A DNA stretch of 64,000 nt from Cyanophora paradoxa (lineage: Eukaryota > Glaucocystophyceae > Cyanophorales > Cyanophoraceae): positions 45,659-109,658 of the forward strand of contig QPMI01000271.1 in the NCBI GenBank assembly GCA_004431415.1, written 5' to 3'. Below, one piece after another: positions 20,532 to 32,210 of this stretch (position 1 is the first letter of the stretch; every line of letters starts with the position of its first letter). Below the pieces are notes generated by a model. That model worked only from the letters and a program-made list of their open reading frames with translations. It was not told the DNA's origin and ran no database searches. A program made the translations under genes and the position numbers.

Positions 20532-21384
20532 CTACATGGGGAAGCCGCCCCCGCGGGTGTCCTCGTCGGCGTCGGCGCCGCGCCCCTCGGCGGCCTCCGT
20601 CTCGCGCGCCTCCGCCAGGTGCTTCTGCACCGCCGCCTGGATCCCGTCCAGGAAGCCTGCGCCGCAAGGCGCTCGCGGCGCGCCGCGGCGGCGGGGACGG
20701 GGGCGGGCACCGAAGTCGGGGGCGCCGGGAGCGAGCTGCTGGGGCGCAAGGCCGGCCTCGGCGTGCATGGCGCTAAGCTCCCCCTCCAAGCTCTGGTGAA
20801 TGTCGTACAGCTGCGCCCGCCTCCGTCACGCCGGCCGCCCCGGCCCGCGCACGCGACACGGCCCGCAGCACGCGCGCCTTCTTGAGCTCCAGCTGCGAGT
20901 AGCCCACGTAGTAGGGGATGCCCCCCGGGCCATCCTGTGCTCTGGCGTCAGCACAGCCGCGGCGCGCGGCGGCGCCGCGAGGGTACCTCGATGCAGGGCG
21001 GGCCGGACGGCCCCTCCTCCCTGCTGTCGACGTCGATCGCGTCGTCGTTACCGTCGACGCTGTAGCGCGACGGGCTCGGCGGCAGGTTCTGCAGCTGCCG
21101 CGAGGTTCAGGCGAGAGCGCAGCAGGGGGCGGGCGAGTCTGACCTGCTCGAGCTGCTTCTTCGCCTTCTCCTGCACGCTCTTGGGATCCCGCGCCATGAA
21201 ATCGTACTTGACCTGCAGCTCAGCGAACCTCTTCTCGAGCCGGCGCTGCATCGGGTCCTGCGCGCCCCCCGTCAGGCGCCGGAGCAGCGGGCGGCGCATA
21301 ATTCGCCCTAGCTGCCGCCACGAGCTCTACATCGTGTGCTTGCCACGCGCCTTGAGGAGGTCGTCGTCTTTCTCTTGCCCGCAT
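20532..21384 (-). CDS. hypothetical acidic protein with coiled-coil
   Basis: Minus-strand exons read DPMQRRLEKRFAELQVKYDF, then MARDPKSVQEKAKKQLEQ, LQNLPPSPSRYSVDGNDDAI, GGIPYYVGYSQLELKKARVL, LYDIHQSLEGELSAMHAEAG and GFLDGIQAAVQKHLAEARET, ending DEDTRGGGFPM. It has helical charged segments around a conserved-looking GGIPYYVGYSQLELK box and no obvious targeting signal. No family recognised. The start is uncertain. The ATG at 21384 gives one exon reading into ELVAAARANY, then a GC-AG intron. Alternatively the frame MRRPLLRRLTGGAQDPM runs straight through, with upstream mini-exons near 21460. It is convergent with the phosphatase gene (130 bp). Confidence 0.6.
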
Positions 21385-21902
21385 CGCACGCGCTGGACCG
21401 CAAGGCCCGACGGCGCGTGTACGCAAGGCGGCCTTCGGACCGCGCTCACTGGAAGCCCCACATGTACAGGAACGAACGCCATTGTGAACGATGCGCTCAG
21501 GGGGCTCCGAACGAGCCTGCCTCAATCTTGCGAGCGAGGTACCCCCCGAGGAAACCTTGTACCTTCGACCGGGCGCAGCGCGCTTGCACCATGCCCCGTT
21601 CAGCTTTCAGCGTCTTGGTTTGCCCCGTATCGCCAGCCCGCTTTAGTCCAGAAGCGTGGCTGGCAATACCGGAGAGCTCAAGCTTTTGCCCCCGTCCCGC
21701 GGCCGTCCGCGCCATTCGGCCGCGAAGGGAACGCTCCTTCGCATTCTACGCAACAGCCGACGACTCCGGCAGTCTGTCGCCTGCGACCACCTTCGAGACG
21801 GGATGTACGTACGGCCGGCGCAGCGCCGCGCCGCCTGATCGGTGACGCGCAGCGCTGGTATGGTACAAGGATAAGTGGGGCGATCAGTTGGCGGGTGTCG
21901 TC
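21385..21902. other. divergent spacer with unassigned minus-strand frame
   Basis: Lies between the 5' ends of two divergent genes. A minus-strand open stretch at about 21497-21715 reads KTLKAERGMVQARCARSKVQ followed by FLGGYLARKIEAGSF. It could be an upstream exon of the 20532-21384 gene or a separate small gene; I cannot join it. Otherwise no gene seen. Confidence 0.35.
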
Positions 21903-22615
21903 ATGTCCAGGAACTCAAAAAATGCGGTCGAGGTGAAGCCACTCGAGGTGGGCCGGCGCCGGCTGCGGCGCTGCGGCTGCGCGGCCTCGCGGAGCGGCCG
22001 GCAAGCCCGGGACGCGCAGGGGAAAAGCGAGCGGAGCGTGTGGGTGGATGAGGGGGCGCTACAGCCGTGGGAGGCTACGGGGGAGCGGGTTCGGGACGAG
22101 GACGTGGAGTGGCGGGCGCGGGCCTTTCGCCCGTACGAGGCCGGGGCGGTCTCGGAGGAGGAGCGGGAGCGGGCGCTGGCGGAGTACGAGCGGCTGAAGG
22201 GTGGCGTGCTGCGGGACGCGGCGCTGCTCGCCCTCGCCGGGACCGCCGCCGCCGGCGCCCTCGGCGGGCCCCGCCAGGCCCTCCCCTACCTGGTGGGAGG
22301 CCTGGCGGGCCTCATGTACCTTTGGGCCGGTCGGCAGACCCCGCCCGCCCGCCCCGCCGCCCCCCGGCCCGCCTCACCCGCCGCACGCCGGCCGCAGTGG
22401 CGCGCAAGGCAGAGCAGGTTGCGGAGGGGAAGCCGGCGCTGCTCCCGATCCCGCTCCTCGTCGCGGCGCCGTTCGCCGCGCTGCTCGCCCTCGCCCGGCA
22501 GTCGGGGCTCGAGGGGCCGGCGCTGCTCGAGAGCCTCGCCCCCGCCCTCCTCGGCTTCTTCGCCCACAAGCTGCCCCTGTTCCTCCGCGTCACCGCCGAC
22601 GCCGGCCGCAAGTAG
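21903..22615 (+). CDS. hypothetical membrane protein with two to three hydrophobic segments
   Basis: Starts MSRNSKNAVEVKPLE. A GT-AG intron joins to GKSERSVWVDEGALQPWEAT, then a charged helix with SEEEREERALAEYERLKGG-like content. Next are hydrophobic segments LRDAALLALAGTAAAGALGG and LPYLVGGLAGLMYLW. After a second intron comes LLPIPLLVAAPFAALLALAR, then LLGFFAHKLPLFLRVTADAG and the stop at 22615. The soluble N-terminus followed by glycine-rich helices resembles small thylakoid or mitochondrial inner-membrane proteins, but no family is recognised. It is convergent with PARP1 (191 bp). Confidence 0.7.
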
Positions 22616-22806
22616 GCCCCGCCCCGGGGCTTCCGAATTTCCGTGAGCGCTGCTCCCCTGGACTCGGGGGGCACGTGCACTGTACATGTACGTATACGTA
22701 TACATTACTTCGTTACGGCGAGGATTCAGATTCGCTATTCTATCGAGGGGCCGGGAGCCGGGGCCGAGAGTTGGACCGGGGGGCGCCCCACACGGGCTCG
22801 GTGCGC

Positions 22807-25800
22807 CTAGGCCGTGCCCTTGGACTTGGTCTTGTAGCGGAACTCTGGGCGGGGGCGGGCGGGGGGTCGGGGGGGCGGCGGGGGCCGGGGGCGGGGCGGG
22901 GCGCACCGATCTTGAGGAGGAAGCGGAGGAGGACCTGGGCGACGTCGTACACGATGAACTCGTCGTACAGCAGCGCCGTCCTCCCCTTCACCTGCCCCCC
23001 CGCCCCCGCCCCCTCGTCCCCGCCCCGCCCCGCCGGCCCCGGCCCCGGCAAGGCGGGGCGCGCGCACCTTGCTCTCGATGCCCTTGCCGCAGGGGACGCG
23101 GACCTTGCGGGGGCCCCAGGCGCGCTCGCCGGCGGGGTCGGGGGTCGTCTCGCCGGCCCCGTGCACGCTGTGGAAGCCGCGGGCCGGGCGCTTGATGCTC
23201 GGGTCGGCCTCCGTGAGCTCCTGGCAGCGGCCCAGGGCCACCTCGCTGAGCAGCACGAGCCCGACGTTGTTCTGCTCCGAGGGGTAGCAGTAGTTGGCGG
23301 ACTTGCTGGACATGTTGGCGAAGTAGATGCCCTTGCCGAACATGTAGCCGGTGACGGGGGCCTCGGGGGGCGCGATGCGGAGGCCCTGTGAGAGGATCCC
23401 CGGGTAGTTCGCCTTGCGCGACCCGTGCCAGAGCAGCGCGTGATTTTCTATCTCCTGCGACGCCTCGAAACGCGCCTGCTCCCCCTGCGACCCCAGCCCC
23501 CGTCACCTCGCGCCGGGCGGCGGGGCGGCTGGGAGGGCGCGCCTCGCGGGCGACGGTGAAGGCGTCGAGGAGCACCAGCTCGTACTTGCTGTGCGTCGCT
23601 GCGCCGGCCGCGTCGGCCGCGCCCCGGGGGCCGCGGGGGAGCGGGGGCGGGCGGGGCGGGGCGGGGACCGGCGTGGGTGTTGGTGAGGTAGTGCTGGAGG
23701 AGGTCCCAGTCGGGCCCGCCGCGCTCGAGGGGCACCAGCTCCGTCTTCAGCGCGCCGTAGTACGCGTCCAGCACGTTCACCCCGGCCGCCGGCGCCGCCG
23801 CCGTCTCTCGCCCCGAGAAGATGAGGCGCTGGGCGATCTCGATGTCCTTCAGCGCGTCCAGCAGCTCCCGCTTGGCTTGGAGCGCCTCGGGGCTTCCGAT
23901 GGCCGGCAGCTGGCCCCGCTGCGGCGCCGCGTGGGGCACCAGGTTGTAGAAGTAGTTCGAGCGGTCCCGCAGCAACACCTCCACCGCCTCCAGCCCCCGC
24001 CGCGCCCCCGCCTCCCCGGCCCCAGCCTGCCGGCGGGGTCGGGGCGTGGGGCGGCATGGCGGGGGCGGGGGCGGGGTGCGGGGCAGGGAACCTGGGCTGG
24101 GCTGTCGCGCTCGGCCAGGAGGGCCTGGATCTCGCCCAGCACGCGGTACGCCGCCTCAATCGTCGCCCCCTTCAGCTTCCCTGCCCCCGCCACGCCCCGC
24201 CTCGGCGCGGGCGGCGCCGCCCGCCCGGGGGAGGCCGGTGTGCGCACCCAGCGGCAGCTTCTTGGTGTCGAGCTCGAGCTCCACCATCGTCTGCGTGAGC
24301 TGCGCGCCACGCTCAGGCCTCCCCGCACGCCCCCCGGCCCTACGTGCCGGCCCCGCGCGCACCATGGAGGTGTCGAAGATGAGGCGCATGAGGTCCTGCA
24401 CGCGGGGGTCGAGGCGCGAGGGCGTCTCCGGCGCGCCGGCTGCGGTGGCGCCCGGGCCGGCCTCGTCGCCGCCCCCGAGGTCGACCTCGATGTAGTTGTA
24501 GTGCCCCGCCCGCTTCACGAAGGAGGCCCGCGCCTGCCCGCCCCGCCCCTCGCCCCGCGCCCCGCCGGCAAGGCTGCGGGGCGGGCGCACGGCCCACTCG
24601 TTCTTGGTCTTGTCGAAGAAGGTGCGCTCGAACTCGGCGACGGCCTCCTCCGCGCCGGCGAACTCCACCACGCTCGTGCCCCCGACGCCCCCGCGCCGCC
24701 CCTCCCGCCGCACCTCCTCCCCGATCCGCCCCTGCGCCCCGCCCCCGCTCGGCCCAGCGCCGCCCATTGCGGGGCGGCCGGAGCGCACCCACTTCTTGAA
24801 GACGTACCTGCGGGACGGGCGGGGTCGGCGTGGGCGCCGAGTGGAGGCGCGGGGGCGCGTGGGAGGGCACCAGGTGGGGAGCTTGTCGTGCTTGATGAGC
24901 TGGAGGGTGTAGAAGCTGTTCTGGCCCGTCGTTCCCGCCACGTCCGCCTTGACCAGCGTCGCCGAAAAGAGGTCCTTCCCGCGCTCGAACCTGCCCCCGC
25001 GTCGGCCCCGCGGCGCAGCGCGCGAAGGCCGCGCGGGGCGGGGCAGGGCGGGACTGACACGTGGCCGATGTCGACGAGGCCGGAGTCGTCGTCGACGACG
25101 CCGCGGCCCTTGCGGACGAAGCGGCGGCGGCCCTCCTCCTCGCCCTCCCGGCCCCTCGCCCGCTGCCGCTCCTCCACGGGCTTGTCCGCCGCGGGGCCCG
25201 ACACGGTGAAGGGCGCCCGCTCCACCAGCGCCCCCGCCTCGACGATCGCCTGCGCCAGCTCGGGGCGGCGGGGCGCGGGGCCGGGGCGCGGGGCGGCGCA
25301 CGTCCAGCCACGCCTCCTTGACGAGGGGGACCTGCGGGGTGTGAGGCGGGGCCGGCGGGGGCGGGGGCGGGGCGCGCACATCGTACTTCGCCGCCGTCTT
25401 CACCTGCGACGGCTGCGCCCCGCCCGCCTCGTACTCGTTCCTGCCCCCGCCCCCTCGCCCCCTCGCCCCTGGGGCCGGGGCCGGGGGCCGGGGGCGGGGC
25501 GAGGGGGCACCCGACGAGGAGGTAGTCGACGCGGGGCCCGACGCTCTCGCGCACCGTCGCCCCCACCAGCGCCGCCTGCGCGCCCCCTCAGCACCGACCC
25601 CAGGCGCCCCGCCAGCGCCCCGCCCCGCGCACGACGCTCTGCAGCGCCGCCTTGTCCCGTGCCAGGCCCGTGGGCGACCACGCGAAGACCCGCCCCGCCA
25701 GCACGCCCTGGCCCCGCGTCACGCGGCCCGCGGCGACGCGCCAGGCAGCGCGCACCCGCAGGGACGAGGAGGAGGAGGAGGTGGAGGGGGCGGGGCCTGC

Positions 25801-27470
25801 CCCGGGGGCGGCGTGCTTGAGCGGGGAGGCGAGCTTGGCCGGCTTGAGGCGCTCCTTGGGGGCCAGCTTCCGCACCTGCCGCCCCGCCTCGCCGGGCGGC
25901 CCCGGGGCGCGCGGGGCGGGGCGGGGCGGGCCTTGTCGAAGACGGGGTCGCCCTCCTCCTCCTCCGCGCCGTCCGCCTCCTCCTCCTCCGTCGCCTCCTC
26001 CTCCTCTTCCTCCCGCTTCTTGCGGCCCCGCCTCGCCCGCTTCGCCTTCCGCCGCCGCCCCCCGCCCCCTGCGCCCCCGTCAGCGCGCCCGGGGGCGCTC
26101 CGGGGAGGGTGGGCGGGCCGGGGGGAATGGTGTAGTCGGTGCGCTCCATCTCGTTGCCCACCCAGGTGCAGGAGGTCCTGGTGACGTCTTAGTTCACCAG
26201 GCTGCTGCTTTATGCGCGCACACCACTCGGAGACGTTGCCGCGGCAGCGGTAGGCGCCGGCCTCGTAGACGACCTTACTCTCCTTGCAGACGGGGCACGG
26301 GGGGATGCGACCGAAGACGAGGCCGTCCGCCACGAGGCCGATCAGCGCGCTCTCCGTGTTCCCCTCCCCCTGCCCGTTCGCCCGGCAGATCGCCTTCAGC
26401 TGCTCCTTCCTCAGCTCCCCGCTCTTGACGAGGCCGCCGAGCGCGTCCTTCACGCCCCAGAGCGCCTTCGCGACCTTCTCGGCCTCCGACTCCTGCCTGC
26501 CCGCCCCCGCGCTCTTCGCCACCGCCGCCACCGCCGCCTTCGGAGCCTCCTGTTGATGAGCACCATCCTTCTCTTCTTTCTTGCCGCCCCGCCCCCGCTT
26601 CCGCTTCTGCTGGCGGACGGTCAGCGTTCGGACTGGGCGGGTCAACCCCCCGCATTGCACCTGTGTCTCCACCGGGGCGCTCTCGGTGGGCGCCGCAGCT
26701 GCAGCGTCGCCAGCTCCGCCCGCGGCTCCGTCCCCCGTTTCCGCTGCGCGGGGTCCGCATCAGCCGGCGGCGCTCGTCAGGCCACATCAAGAGGGCGCCA
26801 TGCTCACGGTCGGCACCGCACGCGTACTTGATAAGCCGCTGCTGATCCTGCAGGCGGCTCGCTCAAGCCAACTCGCGCGTCTTGGATCCCTGCAGCGAGT
26901 CGGGGGGCATGCCGCACCTCCCAGCGGAGGTCTGAGAAGCCCACAATCTGCGTCGCGTCTGACCCTATCTTCGCTGCGATCGCATTCTTCTGTTTGGCCT
27001 GCGCAGAGCGAGCGAGCGACGGGTGTCAAGCGCAACGCCCGCCGATGGTGAGGGAGAGCGCTAGCGCATGCGCACCTTCGTGAAAGCGCATCTGACGTGA
27101 TGCCAATCTGCAGGGAGAAGGTCAGGCGATGGAGCGCTAACTACGCCTAAGCGCCGCTCGAAATAAGGGTCAAGAAATAAGTCCACTTTTTTGGGTGCCA
27201 TCTGCAGGAAGAAGGTCAAGCGCATGACCAAGCCGCCCCGGCACAGTGCGAACCAAAGAACGGCGAATCTTCCTCGAAGCCAAGACGGAGCGTCTGCAGG
27301 CGCGCGCCGCGGTCCGTCAGGCGCTGAAGCTCTTGTGCGCGTAGGACCACGCGCGTACGCACGGGCGCGCTCACCTTATCGCCGATGAGGTTTTTGCAAG
27401 TCTTGCAAGCTGCTCGCCCGGACTTCGCGTATCTGCACCAGCTCTGCTTCAGCGAGTCCGACCTCGCCGG
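22807..27470 (-). CDS. PARP1: poly(ADP-ribose) polymerase PARP1
   Basis: DNA-damage-activated ADP-ribosyltransferase. Domains on the minus strand: a PARP-type zinc finger at about 27470-26770 (YAKSGRAACKTCKNLIGDK, LRLGFEEDSPFFGS, WHHVRCAFTK, VGFSDLRWEDQQRLIKYACG), with Cys/Cys and His/Cys ligands visible. The PADR1 zinc domain follows (LVADGLVFGRIPPCPVCKES, AGAYRCRGNVSEWCA; 26550-26190), then a BRCT segment (GVLAGRVFAWSPTGLARDKA; SVGPRVDYLLVG). The WGR domain reads NSFYTLQLIKHD and KKW|GRIGEEVR, then FFDKTKNEWA. The regulatory helical domain has TIEAAYRVLGEIQALL and NYFYNLVPH. The catalytic domain carries the H-Y-E triad: LLWHGSRKANYPGIL (His), GKGIYFANMSSKSANYC (Tyr) and LLYDEFIVYDVAQV (Glu). 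It ends FRYKTKSKGTA. Only one N-terminal zinc finger is seen where animal PARP1 has two. The first exon and start codon lie upstream of 27470 and are not resolved. Confidence 0.93.
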
Positions 27471-27829
27471 CTACGCATGCGGCGCACTCTGCATGAATCG
27501 CATGGAGGCCCATCGTGCACGCGCACGCCGCGCCAAAGTTACGCCGAGGTTCGCACGCCGCGCCGCGTGCGCGCCGAGCTCGAGGTTCGCGCCTCGCCTC
27601 TTTCGCGACTACCCCCCGCCCCCCGCCCCCCCCCCCCCCCCCCCCCCCCCGCAAATTCCTCCCCACCTGCGCAGCGGGTCAAAGAAGCGCCGCGCGGCGT
27701 CGGCTCTACATCTCAGCAACGCGCAGCAATGAAGCGCAGCAGATAGGTAGGCACAGTACTGCGGTATCGTGCATCATGCGCAGCCATGCGCGGCTGCAGG
27801 TCTCACAGCAATTGCAACGGAGCGGGCGC
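27471..27829. other. spacer with 25-base poly-C run, may hold PARP1 first exon
   Basis: Between the first recognisable PARP1 exon and the end of the PPR gene (both minus). A C run occupies 27626-27650. Minus-strand ATG codons exist here (for example in MGLHAIHAECAACVAG), but that frame does not join cleanly to the zinc-finger exon. It probably contains the PARP1 start and promoter. Confidence 0.4.
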
Positions 27830-29828
27830 CTAGAGAGGGCGGGGAGCGGAGCTGGGGGCGGGGCGGGGCGGGGCGGGGCGGGTGCGGGCGGGGCCGGGCT
27901 CGGGGTCGGACTCGCTGAAGCCGAGCTGGCGGAGGACGCGTGCGAGGTAGCGGTCGGGCTGGATGCCGGCCCCCTTCATCTCCTCGAAGGCGGCGCGCGC
28001 CCCCGCGATGTCGTCCCCCCGGCAGTAGCCCGAGAGCAGCGACGTGTACGTCTGCACGTCCGGCGGCACCCCCGCCCGCTCCATCTCCGCCATCACCCGC
28101 CGCGCCTCCGCCATCTCCCCCGCCCGCGAGTGCGCCTGCCGCCGCCCGCGTGAGCGCTCGAGCGAGGCTGCCCGGCGGCGGCGGGGTGGCGTGCGGCGAA
28201 CTTTGACAAGGGCGCTGTAGGTTACGCGGTCGAATGCTATGTTGTGGGATTTCATGCGCTCCATGGCCGCCCGAGCCGCCCGCGCGTCCCCCGCCGCCCC
28301 GTGCGCCGCAACCAGAGTGTTGTACGCCACCACGCCGGCCCCCTGCCTCCCCTGCGCCCCCGTCGGCCCGCGCCCGGGTGCGGGGGCGGGGGCGGGGGCG
28401 GGGGCGGGGGCACCTCGAGCTCGTCGAGGAGGGCCTCCGCCTCCGCCAGCCGCGCCGCCCGGCAGTACGCCTGGCCCCGCCTCAGCCGCGCCCACGCCCG
28501 CGCGGCGGCCGTGGCGGGGCGGCGCGCCTTCATCATGCACGCGTACAGGAACTGCGCGTCCTCCCACTCCGCCCCCTCGAGCTTCGGCTGCCGCCCCGTC
28601 GCGTCGCGCGGAACGCCCGAAGCGGGGCGGGCGCACCAAGGCCGACTCGAAGACCTCGTGCGCCCGCGCGATGTCGCCCGTCTGCGCCCGCCCCCGTGAG
28701 CGGGCGGGGCCAGGGGCGGGGCGGGAGCGGGGGCGGCGCCTCGGCGTAGCCGTTGATGAGGGCGGCGAAGACGTGGGAGTCGGGGGGGACGCCGACGGAG
28801 CCCTCCATCTCCTCCTGCCCCGCCCCGCCCCCGCCTCAGCGGGTTAGAGACGGGGGCGGGGGCGGGAGGCGGGCGGGCGCCTTCATGGCGCGGGCCTCGG
28901 CCATGCGGCCCTCCCGCGCGAGGGCCCCCACCAGCGTCTGCCCCCCCGCCCCGCGTCGGCTCGGCCACCCCGGGGGCGCCCCGTGCAGGGCGGGCGGCGC
29001 ACGGCGTAGATGACTTCGTTGGGGGCGATGCCGGCGGCGCGCATCTCGGCGAGGGCCTGCTGGGCCCACTCGAGGCGGCCGCTGCGGCAGCGTCCCTTGA
29101 TAACGGTGGAGAAGGTGACTACGTCGGGCGCCAGGCCCTTCCCCGCGAGCGACGCGAACTCCGCCTCCGCCTCCTCCCCCATCCCCGACTCGTAGAGGGC
29201 GTTGATGGCCGCGTTCTCGCAGCGGATCTCCGCCGGCAGGCCCGCCGCCGCCATGCTCGCCAGCACCCGCCGCAGGTCCCCCACGCCCACCGCCGACGGG
29301 CCCCGCCGCCGCGCCGCCGCCCGCGCGATGCTGCGGATCACCGTGCTGAAGCTGCATTCCAAGAATTTAGTGGCGGCAGATTAGCTGCACGACGTGGAGA
29401 TTGTGTAATCTCGACTCCGCAACGTTCACAGATAAAACCCTCTATAGGAAATAGTTCCATGACATTCCCAATCAATTAAAGGACCAAAATTGTTTTCACC
29501 TGTACGTGTCCGGCCGCACCGGCCGCGCCCCGCTGACCATCTCGTCCAGGATCAGCAGGGCCCGCGGCAGCTCGTTCCCCCTGCACAGCCTGCGCCCAGC
29601 GCCCCGTCGCTCAAAGCAGGAAGGGCGGGCCGCAGAGTACACGAGGGCACCCGTCGAGGAGCGTGTTGTCTGCGGGGAGGCGTCAGCTCCAGGGGAGCGG
29701 TGGCTCGCGGGGAGCTCACAGTGGTACTCGTTCGCGATGCCCCGCTGCGTAGCCGACTCCAGGATGGAGAACGCCCCCTCGAAGTCCTTCACGCGAACAG
29801 CTTTTTCGATCTCCTCCCGCGTCACCAT
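27830..29828 (-). CDS. pentatricopeptide repeat (PPR) protein
   Basis: RNA-binding PPR protein, normally acting on organelle transcripts. Repeats on the minus strand include YNTLLDGC...RALLILDEMV, SFSTVIRSIARAAARRRGPS, VVTFSTVIKGRCRSGRLEWA, LVGALAREGRMAEARAM, SHVFAALINGYAEA, VVAYNTLVAAHGAAGDARAA, ITYSALVKV-like FDRVTYSALVKVR, and VQTYTSLLSGYCRGDDIAGA followed by FEEMKGAGIQPDRYLARVL. These have the P-class 35-residue spacing (xxTYxxLIxGxCxxGxxxxA). The N-terminus at the ATG at 29828 (MVTREEIEKAVRVKDFEGAF) lacks a targeting signal. An upstream minus-strand frame starting at 30217 (MCAFAVPSTPRIASAFLGAR) looks like a transit peptide and could be a first exon. The end at 27830 is a proline-rich read-through that may be intronic. 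Confidence 0.85.
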
Positions 29829-30407
29829 ACTCCAGTGGCGCGTGTCGTGTTCGCGGCGCTCATGGTGAAACTTCGCCCCATCCGCCTCGGCATCGTTCCG
29901 CCTCCGCGCCCGCGGCCGCCTCTCGTACCGATCGCCGGCTGACGCGTACGCCTGAGCCCAACAGAGAGGCAGCGGAGACCTTGTGCAGCGGAGCTACCTG
30001 GAGCTTGGCCCTCGAAGCGCGTGCGTGGTCGATTCTCAAATCGCCTGCTCCCACGCTCCGATCGAGGCTCGTTCGTACGCGAGGCCCGGTCGTGCTCTGC
30101 TACCGGGGCACGGGCTGTCGACTTCGCTGCCTCTGGTTGCAGAGCTGATCGGTACATGCGAGCGCCGAGGAAGGCGCTCGCGATCCTGGGCGTGCTGGGC
30201 ACCGCGAAAGCGCACATCTCGGTCCAGCGACTCTGGCACTCGCGGTCACTATGAGCACACCGGCGGCCTAGCAGCTGCTCGGGCTCGGTCTGGGTTCGCG
30301 CCGTGGGCCGCCGATATCGATTTCTATCGTCCGCTTCTGGAAATCACGTACTCCGGGTCGCCGGGGTCGGCCACCACAGCGGCCATTTCCAGCAGTCGCA
30401 CGCAGTG
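29829..30407. other. divergent promoter region
   Basis: Between the PPR gene (-) and DNAJC17 (+). It contains the possible PPR transit-peptide exon on the minus strand (30217-29990) and a 32-codon plus-strand frame at 30155 without family similarity. No other gene seen. Confidence 0.4.
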
Positions 30408-31979
30408 ATGGCAGACATAGAAGACGGCACGGACCTTTACGAGCTGTTTGGAGTGAAGCACGATGCGACCAAGGAAGTCATCGTCAAGGCATATCGAAAG
30501 ACAGCGCTTAAGTACCACCCAGGTGCGCCCCGCATTAGCTAGAGCGCTTTTGCGTTGTAAAGGCGTGCCGGGCGAGGCCGGAGGGTCCGCGGCCTGCTCA
30601 CGCGAGCGCTCCCGCGGCCATTTCTTACGTATGCCGCGTTCTGCAGATAAGAATCCGGACAACCCGAAGGCGCATGAGATCTTCGCGAAATTCACCAAGG
30701 CGTACGAAACCTTGCTCGACCCCGAGAGGAGGAAGGCATACGACGATGCTCAGCGGGTGCGGGCGTGCGAGGATCCCGCAGTAGGATCTTCTTAATGCGC
30801 CCGCCGGCCAGGCAAAGCGCCAGAGGAAGGAGCGCATGGAGGCGATGGATACGAAGCGCAAGGACATGAAGAACAGTGCGCACCCGCTCCTCGCCCACTT
30901 GCCCCGCCGCCGACGGCCTGCGGCGCAGAGCTCGAGGAGCGGGAGAACGCGTGGAAGCGCAGGCATCAGGACGCCGAGGAGGAGGCCCGCCGCGTGCAGA
31001 TGGAGGTGCCCCCCGCGGCGGCGCCCGTGGGGGGGCGGCGGCTGAGGGCGCGGCAGGTGGAGAAGCTGCGGAACGAGGGCCTGAAGCGGAGGAAGCAGAT
31101 GGACGACGAGGCCGCCTCGAAGATCTGGGAGGCTACTGCTGCGGCGGCCGGCTCCTACGTCCCGGCCCACGAGCAGGGCTCCGAGGGGGACGTGAAGATC
31201 ACGTGGAGCTACGCGCGGGCTCCGTACACGGAGGAGCAGCTGCGGGCGGTGCTGGGCGTGTTTGGGGCGATCGAGGGGGTGGTGGTCGGCCGCAAGAGCA
31301 GCAGCGCCGTCGTCTCCTTCGCCAGCGCCGACGACGCGGTGCGGGCGCCCCCCGCGGCCCCGCCCCGCCCCGTCCGCCGCCCCCGCGAGCGCCCCGCGCA
31401 GGCCCGGGCCATCGCCCACTACGCCAGGGACGGCCTCGAGTTCAAGGCTGCCTGGGTCCGGGACCGCAACCGGCCCGGCGCACCGGCTGCGGGGCCGAGC
31501 GCGCGGCAGCCGGCGCCCGTCTCGAGAGGCTACGCCGCGTTCGCGGCGGGGGACAGGGCCCCATCGGACGTGCCGAACCCCTTCTCCGACACCCTGGTGC
31601 GCCCCGCGCCTGACCGGACCCGGGGGCCGCTGACGGGCCGGGGGGGGCGGGACAGCACACGCCAGGGGAAGTGCGGGCGCAGACGAGCCACGCCGAATAC
31701 GAAATGCTCGTTTTGCAGCGCATGAGGCAAGCCGCCCAGGCCCAGAAGGCCAGGGCCGCAGCCGCCCCCGCCCCCGCCCCCCCCGCCTCGCCTCCCCCGG
31801 CCCCCCCTTCCGACCCGAACCCCGCGGAGGACAAGGAGGCAGAGAGTGGCCCGTCACGAGAGCCCTCTCTTTCGCCGCCCCCGCCCCCTGTCGACGTCCT
31901 CATCGTCGATAGCGGGGGCGTCATTGAGGGCGTGGAACATCGTCAGAAGGGGCACAGGCCCCGCTCCAACGGCAGCTAG
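30408..31979 (+). CDS. DNAJC17: DNAJC17-like J-domain and RRM protein
   Basis: J-domain cochaperone with a C-terminal RNA-recognition motif, linked to the spliceosome in other eukaryotes (yeast Cwf23 and human DNAJC17 are relatives). The J domain starts MADIEDGTDLYELFGVKHDA and continues TKEVIVKAYRKTALKYHP|DKNPDNPKAHEIFAKF, with an intron splitting the HPD motif after HP, then YETLLDPERRKAYDDA. A long basic coiled-coil follows (RKERMEAMDTKRKDMK; ARQVEKLRNEGLKRRKQMDD). The RRM-like part reads DVKITWSYARAPYTEEQLRA, FGAIEGVVVGRKSSSAVVSF and GLEFKAAWVRDRNRPG. Next is NPFSDTL and, after an intron, SHAEYEMLVLQRMRQAAQAQ, then a Pro/Ser tail to the stop at 31979. It is convergent with the CPP1-like gene (231 bp). 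Confidence 0.9.
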
Positions 31980-32210
31980 GCCCCAGGTTAGCGGATCGAG
32001 CTCTGTCGATGCGCCTAGAGCCACATCAAAGAGTCACTCTATGCGCGTGCAAGAAGCGGGCGAGGTCACAGACATCGCAGCGGGGCCGGCTCGCCGCTGC
32101 AGCGGACCCGGTTCGGCGGTACCGGTGGGAGAGCGACGGAAACGGCAGGGGTTCATTTAAGAGAGAGAGAAGCTACATATGGGGCCTATGCTATGCGGGG
32201 ACGGTCACGC

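Noticed and set aside
23388-25820. 810-codon plus-strand open frame
   Set aside because: Antisense shadow of PARP1. GC-rich DNA contains few stop codons, so long spurious frames are common here.
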